DNA of 64,000 nt from Cervus elaphus (Eukaryota > Chordata > Mammalia > Artiodactyla > Cervidae): NCBI RefSeq assembly GCF_910594005.1, contig NW_025316733.1:310001-374000 (forward strand), given 5' to 3'. The stretch's first letter is position 1. The number at the start of each line of letters is the position of its first letter. Positions 10,349 through 20,698 of this stretch are shown in pieces. Both the position numbers and the translations under genes were made by a program. The notes beneath the pieces are model-generated. The model did no database searches and was not told the origin of the DNA. It was given only the letters and a program-made list of their open reading frames with translations.

Positions 10349-13300
10349 AACCTCTCATCTCGAGTTGATTTTGGGTCCACGGAGCTCTTTCGTGTTGCTA
10401 CAGTGACCTCAGGATCCCTCTAGCCTTGAAACAGTGTTCTTGGGGTTTCTCTGGAGTGCCATCAAGGAAATCAAGGCTCCTTTCATGTGTGATGTGCAAC
10501 ACAGAATTGCTCTGCACGCAGTGCAGGGGAATCGGGCCTCATCTCGCGGCGAGGGGGAAGTCTCATGGTTTTTCTCGAGTTGCGGCGGGAACCTGGGGTA
10601 TATTCTCGAGTTACGACGGGGATGGCCCTTCCACACACGTGTTTGTTCAGCCACGTCAGGACTCTTGCCTAGTTGCGAGACACAACTCGGGATTCTCCTC
10701 GAGGCTTGGCAAGGCAATTGGGACGCCTCTCCAGCTGAGGCGGGAGACCAAGTGTCCCTTTCCACGTGCCACAGGAATCCTGGGACTCCTATCAAGTTTC
10801 ACGAGGAGTCAGGCATCGTCTCCTTTGGAGGCACTGATCTCCGCGTACCTCTGGAGTTTTCAAAGGATGTGAGGCCTCCGGTCGCGATGAGGTGGGGAAC
10901 TAGGTCTTTCTCTGTGGTCTCCACAGGGGATTCAGACATCCTTTCATCTTGGGAGATGCAAGACGAGCCTGCATTCAAGTCACTGCAGGGATATCCAGCC
11001 TTATTTCGCGTCAGGGCATCGCGGTGTCCATTCCACTTGAGGCCGCAAACTCAGGGTCCCTCTCACATACCTAGAGCTGAGAGAAGCCTCCTCTTGAGGT
11101 GCTTGTGGTAAGGTGGTATTCCTCTGGAGTCGAAGCCAGGGACTAACCTCTCATCTCGAGTTGATTTTTGGCCCACGGAGCTCTTTCTTGTTGCTACAGT
11201 GACCTCAGGATCCCTCTAGCCTTGAAACAGTGTTCTTGGGGTTTCTCTGGAGTGCCATCAAGGAAATCAAGGCTCCTTTCATGTGTGATGTGCAACACGG
11301 AATTGCTCTGCACGCAGTGCAGGGGAATCGGGCCTCATCTCGCGGCGAGGGGGAAGTCTCATGGTTTTTCTCGAGTTGCGGCGGGAACCTGGGGTATATT
11401 CTCGAGTTACGACGGGGATGGCCCTTCCACCCACGTGTTTCTTCAGCGACGTCAGGACTCCTGCCTAGTTGCGAGGGACAACTCTGGATTCTCCTCGAGG
11501 CTTCTCAGGGCAATTGGGACGCCTCTCCAGCTGAGGCGGGAGACCAAGTGTCCCTTTCCAAGTGCCACAGGAATCCTGGGACTCCTATCAAGTTTCACGA
11601 GGAGTCAGGCATCGTCTCCTTTGGAGGCACTGATCTCCGCGTACCTCTGGAGTTTTCAAAGGATGTGAGGCTATCGGTCGCGATGAGGTGGGGAACTAAG
11701 TCTTTCTCTGTGCTTTCCACAGGGGATTCAGACATCCTTTCGTCCTGGGAGATGCAAGACGAGCCTGCATTGAAGTCACTGCAGGGATATCCGGCCTTAT
11801 TTCGAGTCAGGGCATCACGGTGTCCATTCCACTTGAGGCCGCAAACTCAGGGTCCCTCTCACATACCTAGAGGTGAGAGAAGCCTCCTCTTGAGGTGCTT
11901 GTGGTAAGGTGGTATTCCTCTGGAGACGAATCCAGGGACTAACCTCTCTTTTCGAGTTGATTTTTGGTCCACAGAGTTCTTTCGTGTTGCTACAGTGACC
12001 TCAGGATCCCTCTATCCTTGAAACAGTGTTCTTGGGGTTTCTCTGGAGTGCCATCAAGGAAATCAAGGCTCCTTTCATGTGTGATGTGCAAGACGGAATT
12101 GCTCTGCACGCAGTAAAGGGGAATCGGGCCTCATCTCGCATCGAGGGGGAAGTCTCATGGTTTTTCTCGAGTTGCGGCGGGAACCTGGGGTATATTCTCG
12201 AGTTACGACGGGGATGGCCCTTCCACCCACGTGTTTGTTCAGCCACGTCAGGACTCCTGCCTAGTTGCGAGGGATAACTCTGGATTCTCCTCGAGGCTTG
12301 GCAGGGCAATTGGGACGCCTCTCCAGCTGAGGCGGGAGACCAAGGGTCCCTTTCCACGTGCCACAAGAATCCTGGGACTCCTATCAAGTTTCACGAGGAG
12401 TCAGGCATCGTCTCCTTTGGAGGCACTGATCTCCGCGTACCTCTGGAGTTTTCAAAGGATGTGAGGCCTCCGGTCGCGATGAGGTGGGGAACTAGGTGTT
12501 TCTCTGTGGTCTCCACAGGGAATTCAGACATCCTTTCTTCTTGGGAGATGCAAGACGAGCCTGCATTCAAGTCACTGCAGGGATATCCGGCCTTATTTCG
12601 AGTCAGGGCATCGCGGTGTCCATTCCACTTGAGGCCGCAAACTCAGGATCCCTCTCACATACCTAGAGCTGAGAGAAGCCTCCTCTTGAGGTGCTTGTGG
12701 TAAGGTGGTATTCCTCAGGAGTCGAAGCCAGGGACTAACCTCTCATCTCGTGTTGATTCTTGGTCCACGGAGCTCTTTCGTGTTGCTACAGTGACCTCAG
12801 GATCCCTCTAGCCTTGAAACAGTGTTCTTGGGGTTTCTCTGGAGTGCCATCAAGGAAATCAAGGCTCCTTTCATGTGTGATGTGCAGCACGGAATTGCTC
12901 TGCACGCAGTGCAGGGGAATCGGGCCTCATCTCGCGGCGAGGGGGAAGTCTCATGGTTTTTCTCGAGTTGCGGCGGGAACCTGGTGTATATTCTCGAGTT
13001 ACGACGGGGATGGCCCTTCCACACACGTGTTTCTTCAGCGACGTCAGGACTCCTGCCTAGTTGCGAGGGACAACTCGGGATTCTCCTCGAGGCTTTGCAG
13101 GGCAATTGGGACGCCTCTCCAGCTGAGACGGGAGACCAAGGGTCCCTTTCCACGTGCCACAGGAATCCTGGGTCTCCTATCAAGTTTCACGAAGAGTCAG
13201 GCATCGTTTCCTTTGGAGGCACTGATCTCCGCAAACCTCTGGAGTTTTCAAAGGATTTGAGGCCTCCTGTCGCGATGAGGTGGGGAACTAGGTCTTTCTC

Positions 13301-13532
13301 TGTGGTCTCCACAGGGGATTCAGACACCCTTTCGTCTTGGGAGATGCAAGACGAGCCTGCATTCCAGTCACTGCAGGGATATCCGGCCTTATTTCGAGTC
13401 AGGGCATCGCGGTGTCCATTCCACTTGAGGCCGCAAACTCAGGGTCCCTCTCACATACCTAGAGCTGAGAGAAGCCTCCTCTTGAGGTGCTTGTGGTAAG
13501 GTGGTATTCCTCTGGAGTCGAAGCCAGGGACT
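10349..13532. repeat. Canonical 4-monomer higher-order repeat alpha-delta-beta-gamma, copy 1 (3184 bp)
   Basis: Monomers start at 10349 (alpha, 'cgagacacaac' at 10676), 11145 (delta, 'gtttcttcagcgacg' at 11437), 11941 (beta, 'ctcgcatcgaggg' at 12135) and 12737 (gamma, 'cctgggtctcc' near 13166). The same four types follow in the same order in the next 3184 bases. This is the cleanest instance of the type order that recurs, with deletions, through most of the window. Monomer 16 contains a unique GAATTC at 12529 where the other monomers read 'ggggattc'. Confidence 0.85.
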
Positions 13533-16500
13533 AACCTCTCATCTCGAGTTGATTTTGGGTCCACGGAGCTCTTTCGTGTTGCTACAGTGACCTCAGGATC
13601 CCTCTAGCCTTGAAACAGTGTTCTTGGGGTTTCTCTGGAGTGCCATCAAGGAAATCAAGGCTCCTTTCATGTGTGATGTGCAACACAGAATTGCTCTGCA
13701 CGCAGTGCAGGGGAATCGGGCCTCATCTCGCGGCGAGGGGGAAGTCTCATGGTTTTTCTCGAGTTGCGGCGGGAACCTGGGGTATATTCTCGAGTTACCA
13801 CGGGGATGGCCCTTCCACACACGTGTTTGTTCAGCCACGTCAGGACTCTTGCCTAGTTGCGAGACACAACTCGGGATTCTCCTCGAGGCTTGGCAAGGCA
13901 ATTGGGACGCCTCTCCAGCTGAGGCGGGAGACCAAGGGTCCCTTTCCACGTGCCACAGGAATCCTGGGACTCCTATCAAGTTTCACGAGGAGTCAGGCAT
14001 CGTCTCCTTTGGAGGCACTGATCTCCGCGTACCTCTGGAGTTTTCAAAGGATGTGAGGCCTCCGGTCGCGATGAGGTGGGGAACTAGGTCTTTCTCTGTG
14101 GTCTCCACAGGGGATTCAGACATCCTTTCATCTTGGGAGATGCAAGACGAGCCTGCATTCAAGTCACTGCAGGGATATCCAGCCTTATTTCGCGTCAGGG
14201 CATCGCGGTGTCCATTCCACTTGAGGCCGCAAACTCAGGGTCCCTCTCACATACCTAGAGCTGAGAGAAGCCTCCTCTTGAGGTGCTTGTGGTAAGGTGG
14301 TATTCCTCTGGAGTCGAAGCCAGGGACTAACCTCTCATCTCGAGTTGATTTTTGGCCCACGGAGCTCTTTCGTGTTGCTACAGTGACCTCAGGATCCCTC
14401 TAGCCTTGAAACAGTGTTCTTGGGGTTTCTCTGGAGTGCCATCAAGGAATTCAAGGCTCCTTTCATGTGTGATGTGCAACACGGAATTGCTCTGCACGCA
14501 GTGCAGGGGAATCGGGCCTCATCTCGCGGCGAGGGGGAAGTCTCATGGTTTTTCTCGAGTTGCGGCGGGAACCTGGGGTATATTCTCGAGTTACGACGGG
14601 GATGGCCCTTCCACCCACGTGTTTCTTCAGCGACGTCAGGACTCCTGCCTAGTTGCGAGGGACAACTCTGGATTCTCCTCGAGGCCTGGCAGGGCAATTG
14701 GGACGCCTCTCCAGCTGAGGCGGGAGACCAAGTGTCCCTTTCCAAGTGCCACAGGAATCCTGGGACTCCTATCAAGATTCACGAGGAGTCAGGCATCGTC
14801 TCCTTTGGAGGCACTGATCTCCGCGTACCTCTGGAGTTTTCAAAGGATGTGAGGCTATCGGTCGCGATGAGGTGGGGAACTAAGTCTTTCTCTGTGCTTT
14901 CCACAGGGGATTCAGACATCCTTTCGTCCTGGGAGATGCAAGACGAGCCTGCATTGAAGTCACTGCAGGGATATCCGGCCTTATTTCGAGTCAGGGCATC
15001 ACGGTGTCCATTCCACTTGAGGCCGCAAACTCAGGGTCCCTCTCACATACCTAGAGCTGAGAGAAGCCTCCTCTTGAGGTGCTTGTGGTAAGGTGGTATT
15101 CCTCTGGAGACGAATCCAGGGACTAACCTCTCTTTTCGAGTTGATTTTTGGTCCACAGAGTTCTTTCATGTTGCTACAGTGACCTCAGGATCCCTCTATC
15201 CTTGAAACAGTGTTCTTGGGGTTTCCCTGGAGTCCCATCAAGGAAATCAAGGCTCCTTTCATGTGTGATGTGCAAGACGGAATTGCTCTGCACGCAGTAA
15301 AGGGGAATCGGGCCTCATCTCGCATCGAGGGGCAAGTCTCATGGTTTTTCTCGAGTTGCGGCGGGAACCTGGGGTATATTCTCGAGTTACGACGGGGATG
15401 GCCCTTCCACACACGTGTTTGTTCAGCCACGTCAGGACTCCTGCCTAGTTGCGAGGGACAACTCGGGATTCTCCTCGAGGCTTGGCAGGGCAATTGGAAT
15501 GCCTCTCCAGCTGAGGCGGGAGACCAAGGGTCCCTTTCCACGTGCCACAAGAATCCTGGGACTCCTATCAAGTTTCACGAGGAGTCAGGCATCGTCTCCT
15601 TTGGAGGCACTGATCTCCGCGTACCTCTGGAGTTTTCAAAGGATGTGAGGAATCCGGTCGCGATGAGGTGGGGAACTAGGTGTTTCTCTGTGGTCTCCAC
15701 AGGGGATTCAGACATCCTTTCTTCTTGGGAGATGCAAGACGAGCCTGCATTCAAGTCACTGCAGGGATATCCGGCCTTATTTCGAGTCAGGGCATCGCGG
15801 TGTCCATTCCACTTGAGGCCGCAAACTCAGGATCCCTCTCACATACCTAGAGCTGAGAGAAGCCTCCTCTTGAGGTGCTTGTGGTAAGGTGGTATTCCTC
15901 TGGAGTCGAAGCCAGGGACTAACCTCTCATCTCGTGTTGATTCTTGGTCCACGGAGCTCTTTCGTGTTGCTACAGTGACCTCAGGATCCCTCTAGCCTTG
16001 AAACAGTGTTCTTGGGGTTTCTCTGGAGTGCCATCAAGGAAATCAAGGCTCCTTTCATGTGTGATGTGCAGCACGGAATTGCTCTGCACGCAGTGCAGGG
16101 GAATCGGGCCTCATCTCGCGGCGAGGGGGAAGTCTCATGGTTTTTCTCGAGTTGCGGCGGGAACCTGGGGTATATTCTCGAGTTATGACGGGGATGGCCC
16201 TTCCACACACGTGTTTCTTCAGCGACGTCAGGACTCCTGCCTAGTTGCGAGGGACAACTCGGGATTCTCCTCGAGGCTTTGCAGGGCAATTGGGACGCCT
16301 CTCCAGCTGAGACGGGAGACCAAGGGTCCCTTTCCACGTGCCACAGGAATCCTGGGTCTCCTATCAAGTTTCACGAAGAGTCAGGCATCGTTTCCTTTGG
16401 AGGCACTGATCTCCGCAAACCTCTGGAGTTTTCAAAGGATTTGAGGCCTCCTGTCGCGATGAGGTGGGGAACTAGGTCTTTCTCTGTGGTCTCCACAGGG

Positions 16501-16716
16501 GATTCAGACACCCTTTCGTCTTGGGAGATGCAAGACGAGCCTGCATTCCAGTCACTGCAGGGATATCCGGCCTTATTTCGAGTCAGGGCATCGCGGTGTC
16601 CATTCCACTTGAGGCCGCAAACTCAGGGTCCCTCTCACATACCTAGAGCTGAGAGAAGCCTCCTCTTGAGGTGCTTGTGGTAAGGTGGTATTCGTCTGGA
16701 GTCGAAGCCAGGGACT
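13533..16716. repeat. Canonical 4-monomer higher-order repeat alpha-delta-beta-gamma, copy 2 (3184 bp)
   Basis: Monomers start at 13533 (alpha), 14329 (delta), 15125 (beta) and 15921 (gamma). Each resembles its partner 3184 bases upstream more than its neighbours: alpha copies share 'tatccagcc' with 'ttcgcgtc', and gamma copies share 'cacgaagagtcagg', 'catcgtttcc' and 'ctccgcaaacc'. The beta pair is the most diverged. Monomer 20 has private 'gtttccctggagtccc' and lacks the 'gggataac' change of monomer 16. Confidence 0.83.
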
Positions 16717-17229
16717 AACCTCTCATCTCGAGTTGATTTTTGGTCCACGGATCTCTTTCGTGTTGCTACAGTGACCTCAGGATCCCTCTAGCCTTGAAAC
16801 AGTGTTCTTGGGGTTTCTCTGGAGTGCCATCAAGGAAATCAAGGCTCCTTTCATGTGTGATGTGCAACACGGAATTGCTCTGCACGCAGTGCAGGGGAAT
16901 CGGGCCTCATCTCGTGGCGAGGGGGAAGTCTCATGGTTTTTCTCGAGTTGCGGCGGGAACCTGGGGTATATTCTCGAGTTACGACGGGGATGGCCCTTCC
17001 ACCCACGTGTTTGTTCAGCCACGTCAGGACTCCTGCCTAGTTGCGAGGGACAACTCTGGATTCTCCTCGAGGCTTGGCAGGGCAATAGGGACACCGCTCC
17101 AGCTGAGGCGGGAGACCAAGTGTCCCTTTCCACGTGCCACAGGAATCCTGGAACTCCTATCAAGTTTCACGAGGAGTCAGGCATCGTCTACTTTGGAGGC
17201 ACTGATCTCCGTGTACCTCTGGAGTTTTC

Positions 17230-17233
17230 AAAA
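17230..17233. other. One-base insertion in monomer 22 (aaaa for aaa)
   Basis: Monomer 22 reads 'gttttcaaaaggatg' where others read 'gttttcaaaggatg', making it 797 bases long. The same insertion is present in monomer 25 at 19619-19622, so it predates the three-monomer duplication. Confidence 0.95.
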
Positions 17234-17513
17234 GGATGTGAGGCCTCCGGTCGCGATGACTTGGGGAACTAAGTCTTTCTCTGTGCTTTCCACAGGGGAT
17301 TCAGACATCCTTTCGTCCTGGGAGATACAAGACGAGCCTGCATTGAAGTCACTGCAGGGATATCCAGCCTTATTTCGAGTCAGGGCATCGCGGTGTCCAT
17401 TCCACTTGAGGCCGCAAACTCAGGGTCCCTCTCACATACCTAGAGCTGAGAGAAGCCTCCTCTTGAGGTGCTTGTGGTAAGGTGGTATTCCTCTGGAGAC
17501 GAAGCCAGGGACT

Positions 17514-18309
17514 AACCTCTCATCTCGAGTTGATGTTTGGCCCACGGAGCTCTTTCGTGTTGCTACAGTGACCTCAGGATCCCTCTAGCCTTGAAACAGT
17601 GTTCTTGGGGTTTCTCTGGAGTGCCATCAAGGAAATCAAGGCTCCTTTCATGTGTGATGTGAAACACGGAATTGCTTTGCAAGCAGTGCAGGGGAATCGG
17701 GCCTCATCTCACGGCGAGGGGGAAGTCTCATGGTTTTTCTCGAGTTGCGGCGGGAACCTGGGGTATATTCTCGAGTTACGACGGGGATGGCCCTTCCACC
17801 CACGTGTTTCTTCAGCGACGTCAGGACTCCTGCCTAGTTGCGAGGGACAACTCTGGATTCTCCTCGAGGCTTGGCAGGGCAATTGGGACGCCTCTCCAGC
17901 TGAGGCGGGAGACCAATTGTCCCTTTCCAAGTGCCACAGGAATCCTGGGACTCCTATCAAGTTTCACGAGGAGTCAGGCATCGTCTCCTTTGGAGGCACT
18001 GATCTCCGCGTACCTCTGGAGTTTTCAAAGGATGTGAGGCCTCCGGTCGCGATGAGATGGGGAACTAGGTGTTTCTCTGTGGTCTCCACAGGGGATTCAG
18101 ACATCCTTTCTTCTTGGGAGATGCAAGACGAGCCTGCATTCAAGTCACTGCAGGGATATCCGGCCTTATTTCGAGTCAGGGCATCGCGGTGTCCATTCCA
18201 CTTGAGGCCGCAAACTCAGGATCCCTCTCACATACCTAGAGCTGAGAGAAGCCTCCTCTTGAGGTGCTTGTGGTAAGGTGGTATTCCTCTGGAGTCGAAG
18301 CCAGGGACT
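17514..18309. repeat. Chimeric monomer 23: delta 5' part joined to beta 3' part
   Basis: The 5' part matches monomer 26 (19903): 'gtgaaacacgg', 'ttgcaagcagtg', 'tctcacggcgagg' and 'gaccaattgtcc'. After about 18030 it matches monomer 20 (15125): 'actaggtgtttctctg', 'gcattcaagtc', 'actcaggatccc', then the 'cctctggagtcg' linker and a gamma monomer. It therefore sits where an unequal exchange between a delta and a beta monomer would have made the three-monomer duplication. One mismatch to this model is 'cttcagcgacg' here against 'gttcagccacg' in monomer 26. Confidence 0.78.
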
Positions 18310-20698
18310 AACCTCTCATCCCGTGTTGATTCTTGGTCCACGGAGCTCTTTCGTGTTGCTACAGTGACCTCAGGATCCCTCTAGCCTTGAAACAGTGTTC
18401 TTGGGGTTTCTCTGGAGTGCCATCAAGGAAATCAAGGCTCCTTTCATGTGTGATGTGCAGCACGGAATTGCTCTGCACGCAGTGCAGGGGAATCGGGCCT
18501 CATCTCGCGGCGAGGGGGAAGTCTCATGGTTTTTCTCGAGTTGCGGCGGGAACCTGGGGTATATTCTCGAGTTATGACGGGGATGGCCCTTCCACACACG
18601 TGTTTCTTCAGCGACGTCAGGACTCCTGCCTAGTTGCGAAACACAACTCGGGATTCTCCTCGAGGCTTTGCAGGGCAATTGGGACGCCTCTCCAGCTGAG
18701 ACGGGAGACCAAGGGTCCCTTTCCACGTGCCACAGGAATCCTGGGTCTCCTATCAAGTTTCACGAAGAGTCAGGCATCGTTTCCTTTGGAGGCACTGATC
18801 TCCGCAAACCTCTGGAGTTTTCAAAGGATTTGAGGCCTCCTGTCGCGATGAGGTGGGGAACTAGGTCTTTCTCTGTGGTCTCCACAGGGGATTCAGACAC
18901 CCTTTCGTCTTGGGAGATGAAAGACGAGCCTGCATTCCAGTCACTGCAGGGATATCCGGCCTTATTTCGAGTCAGGGCATCGCGGTGTCCATTCCACTTG
19001 AGGCCGCAAACTCAGGGTCCCTCTCACATACCTAGAGCTGAGAGAAGCCTCCTCTTGAGGTGCTTGTGGTAAGGTGGTATTCGTCTGGAGTCGAAGCCAG
19101 GGACTAACCTCTCATCTCGAGTTGATTTTTGGTCCACGGAGCTCTTTCGTGTTGCTACAGTGACCTCAGGATCCCTCTAGCCTTGAAACAGTGTTCTTGG
19201 GGTTTCTCTGGAGTGCCATCAAGGAAATCAAGGCTCCTTTCATGTGTGATGTGCAACACGGAATTGCTCTGCACGCAGTGCAGGGGAATCGGGCCTCATC
19301 TCGTGGCGAGGGGGAAGTCTCATGGTTTTTCTCGAGTTGCGGCGGGAACCTGGGGTATATTCTCGAGTTACGACGGGGATGGCCCTTCCACCCACGTGTT
19401 TGTTCAGCCACGTCAGGACTCCTGCCTAGTTGCGAGGGACAACTCTGGATTCTCCTCGAGGCTTGGCAGGGCAATAGGGACACCGCTCCAGCTGAGGCGG
19501 GAGACCAAGTGTCCCTTTCCACGTGCCACAGGAATCCTGGAACTCCTATCAAGTTTCACGAGGAGTCAGGCATCGTCTACTTTGGAGGCACTGATCTCCG
19601 TGTACCTCTGGAGTTTTCAAAAGGATGTGAGGCCTCCGGTCGCGATGAGGTGGGGAACTAAGTCTTTCTCTGTGCTTTCCACAGGGGATTCAGACATCCT
19701 TTCGTCCTGGGAGATACAAGACGAGCCTGCATTGAAGTCACTGCAGGGATATCCAGCCTTATTTCGAGTCAGGGCATCGCGGTGTCCATTCCACTTGAGG
19801 CCGCAAACTCAGGGTCCCTCTCACATACCTAGAGCTGAGAGAAGCCTCCTCTTGAGGTGCTTGTGGTAAGGTGGTATTCCTCTGGAGACGAAGCCAGGGA
19901 CTAACCTCTCATCTCGAGTTGATGTTTGGCCCACGGAGCTCTTTCGTGTTGCTACAGTGACCTCAGGATCCCTCTAGCCTTGAAACAGTGTTCTTGGGGT
20001 TTCTCTGGAGTGCCATCAAGGAAATCAAGGCTCCTTTCATGTGTGATGTGAAACACGGAATTGCTTTGCAAGCAGTGCAGGGGAATCGGGCCTCATCTCA
20101 CGGCGAGGGGGAAGTCTCATGGTTTTTCTCGAGTTGCGGCGGGAACCTGGGGTATATTCTCGAGTTACGACGGGGATGGCCCTTCCACCCACGTGTTTGT
20201 TCAGCCACGTCAGGACTCCTGCCTAGTTGCGAGGGACAACTCTGGATTCTCCTCGAGGCTTGGCAGGGCAATTGGGACGCCTCTCCAGCTGAGGCGGGAG
20301 ACCAATTGTCCCTTTCCAAGTGCCACAGGAATCCTGGGACTCCTATCAAGTTTCACGAGGAGTCAGGCGTCGTCTCCTTTGGAGGCACTGATCTCCGCGT
20401 ACCTCTGGAGTTTTCAAAGGATGTGAGGCTATCGGTCGCCATGAGGTGGGGAACTAAGTCTTTCTCTGTGCTTTCCACAAGGGATTCAGACATCCTTTCG
20501 TCCTGGGAGATGCAAGACGAGCCTGCATTGAAGTCACTGCAGGGATATCCGGCCTTATTTCGAGTCAGGGCATCGTGGTGTCCATTCCACTTGAGGCCGC
20601 AAACTCAGGGTCCCTCTCACATACCTAGAGCTGAGAGAAGCCTCCTCTTGAGGTGCTTGTGGTAAGGTGGTATTCCTCTGGAGACGAATCCAGGGACT
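18310..20698. repeat. Three-monomer tandem duplication, copy 2 (monomers 24-26, 2389 bp)
   Basis: This block repeats monomers 21-23 at an offset of 2389, including the shared 'gagttatgacgg' change and the same inserted A (19619-19622). Monomer 26 (19903) is delta throughout, ending 'gaggctatcgg', 'gctttccac' and 'gcattgaagtc', whereas monomer 23 switches to beta. A few differences have built up, for example 'gcgaaacacaac' in monomer 24, 'gatctctttcg' in monomer 22, and 'gatgacttggg' in monomer 22 against 'gatgaggtggg' in monomer 25. Confidence 0.85.
19619..19622. other. Same one-base insertion in monomer 25
   Basis: This is the duplicate of the insertion at 17230, at an offset of exactly 2389. 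It is a shared derived change that ties the two three-monomer copies together. Confidence 0.95.

Larger units (their letters stand above)
15921..18309. repeat. Three-monomer tandem duplication, copy 1 (monomers 21-23, 2389 bp)
   Basis: The monomers are gamma (15921), a delta-like one with an extra A (16717, 797 bases long) and a delta/beta chimera (17514). They share private variants with copy 2: 'gagttatgacgg' at 16181, 'caatagggacaccgc' near 17083, 'gtgaaacacgg' and 'tctcacggcgagg' in monomer 23. The exact duplication edges are inside monomers 20 and 23 rather than at these monomer boundaries, because the 3' part of monomer 23 resembles monomer 20. Confidence 0.85.

Noticed and set aside
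16740..17480. A 246-codon ORF, the longest in the window (also at 19129-19869)
   Set aside because: It arises only because the one-base insertion at 17230 joins two satellite frames. The downstream 80-residue segment is the 3' part of the usual 225-codon frame.
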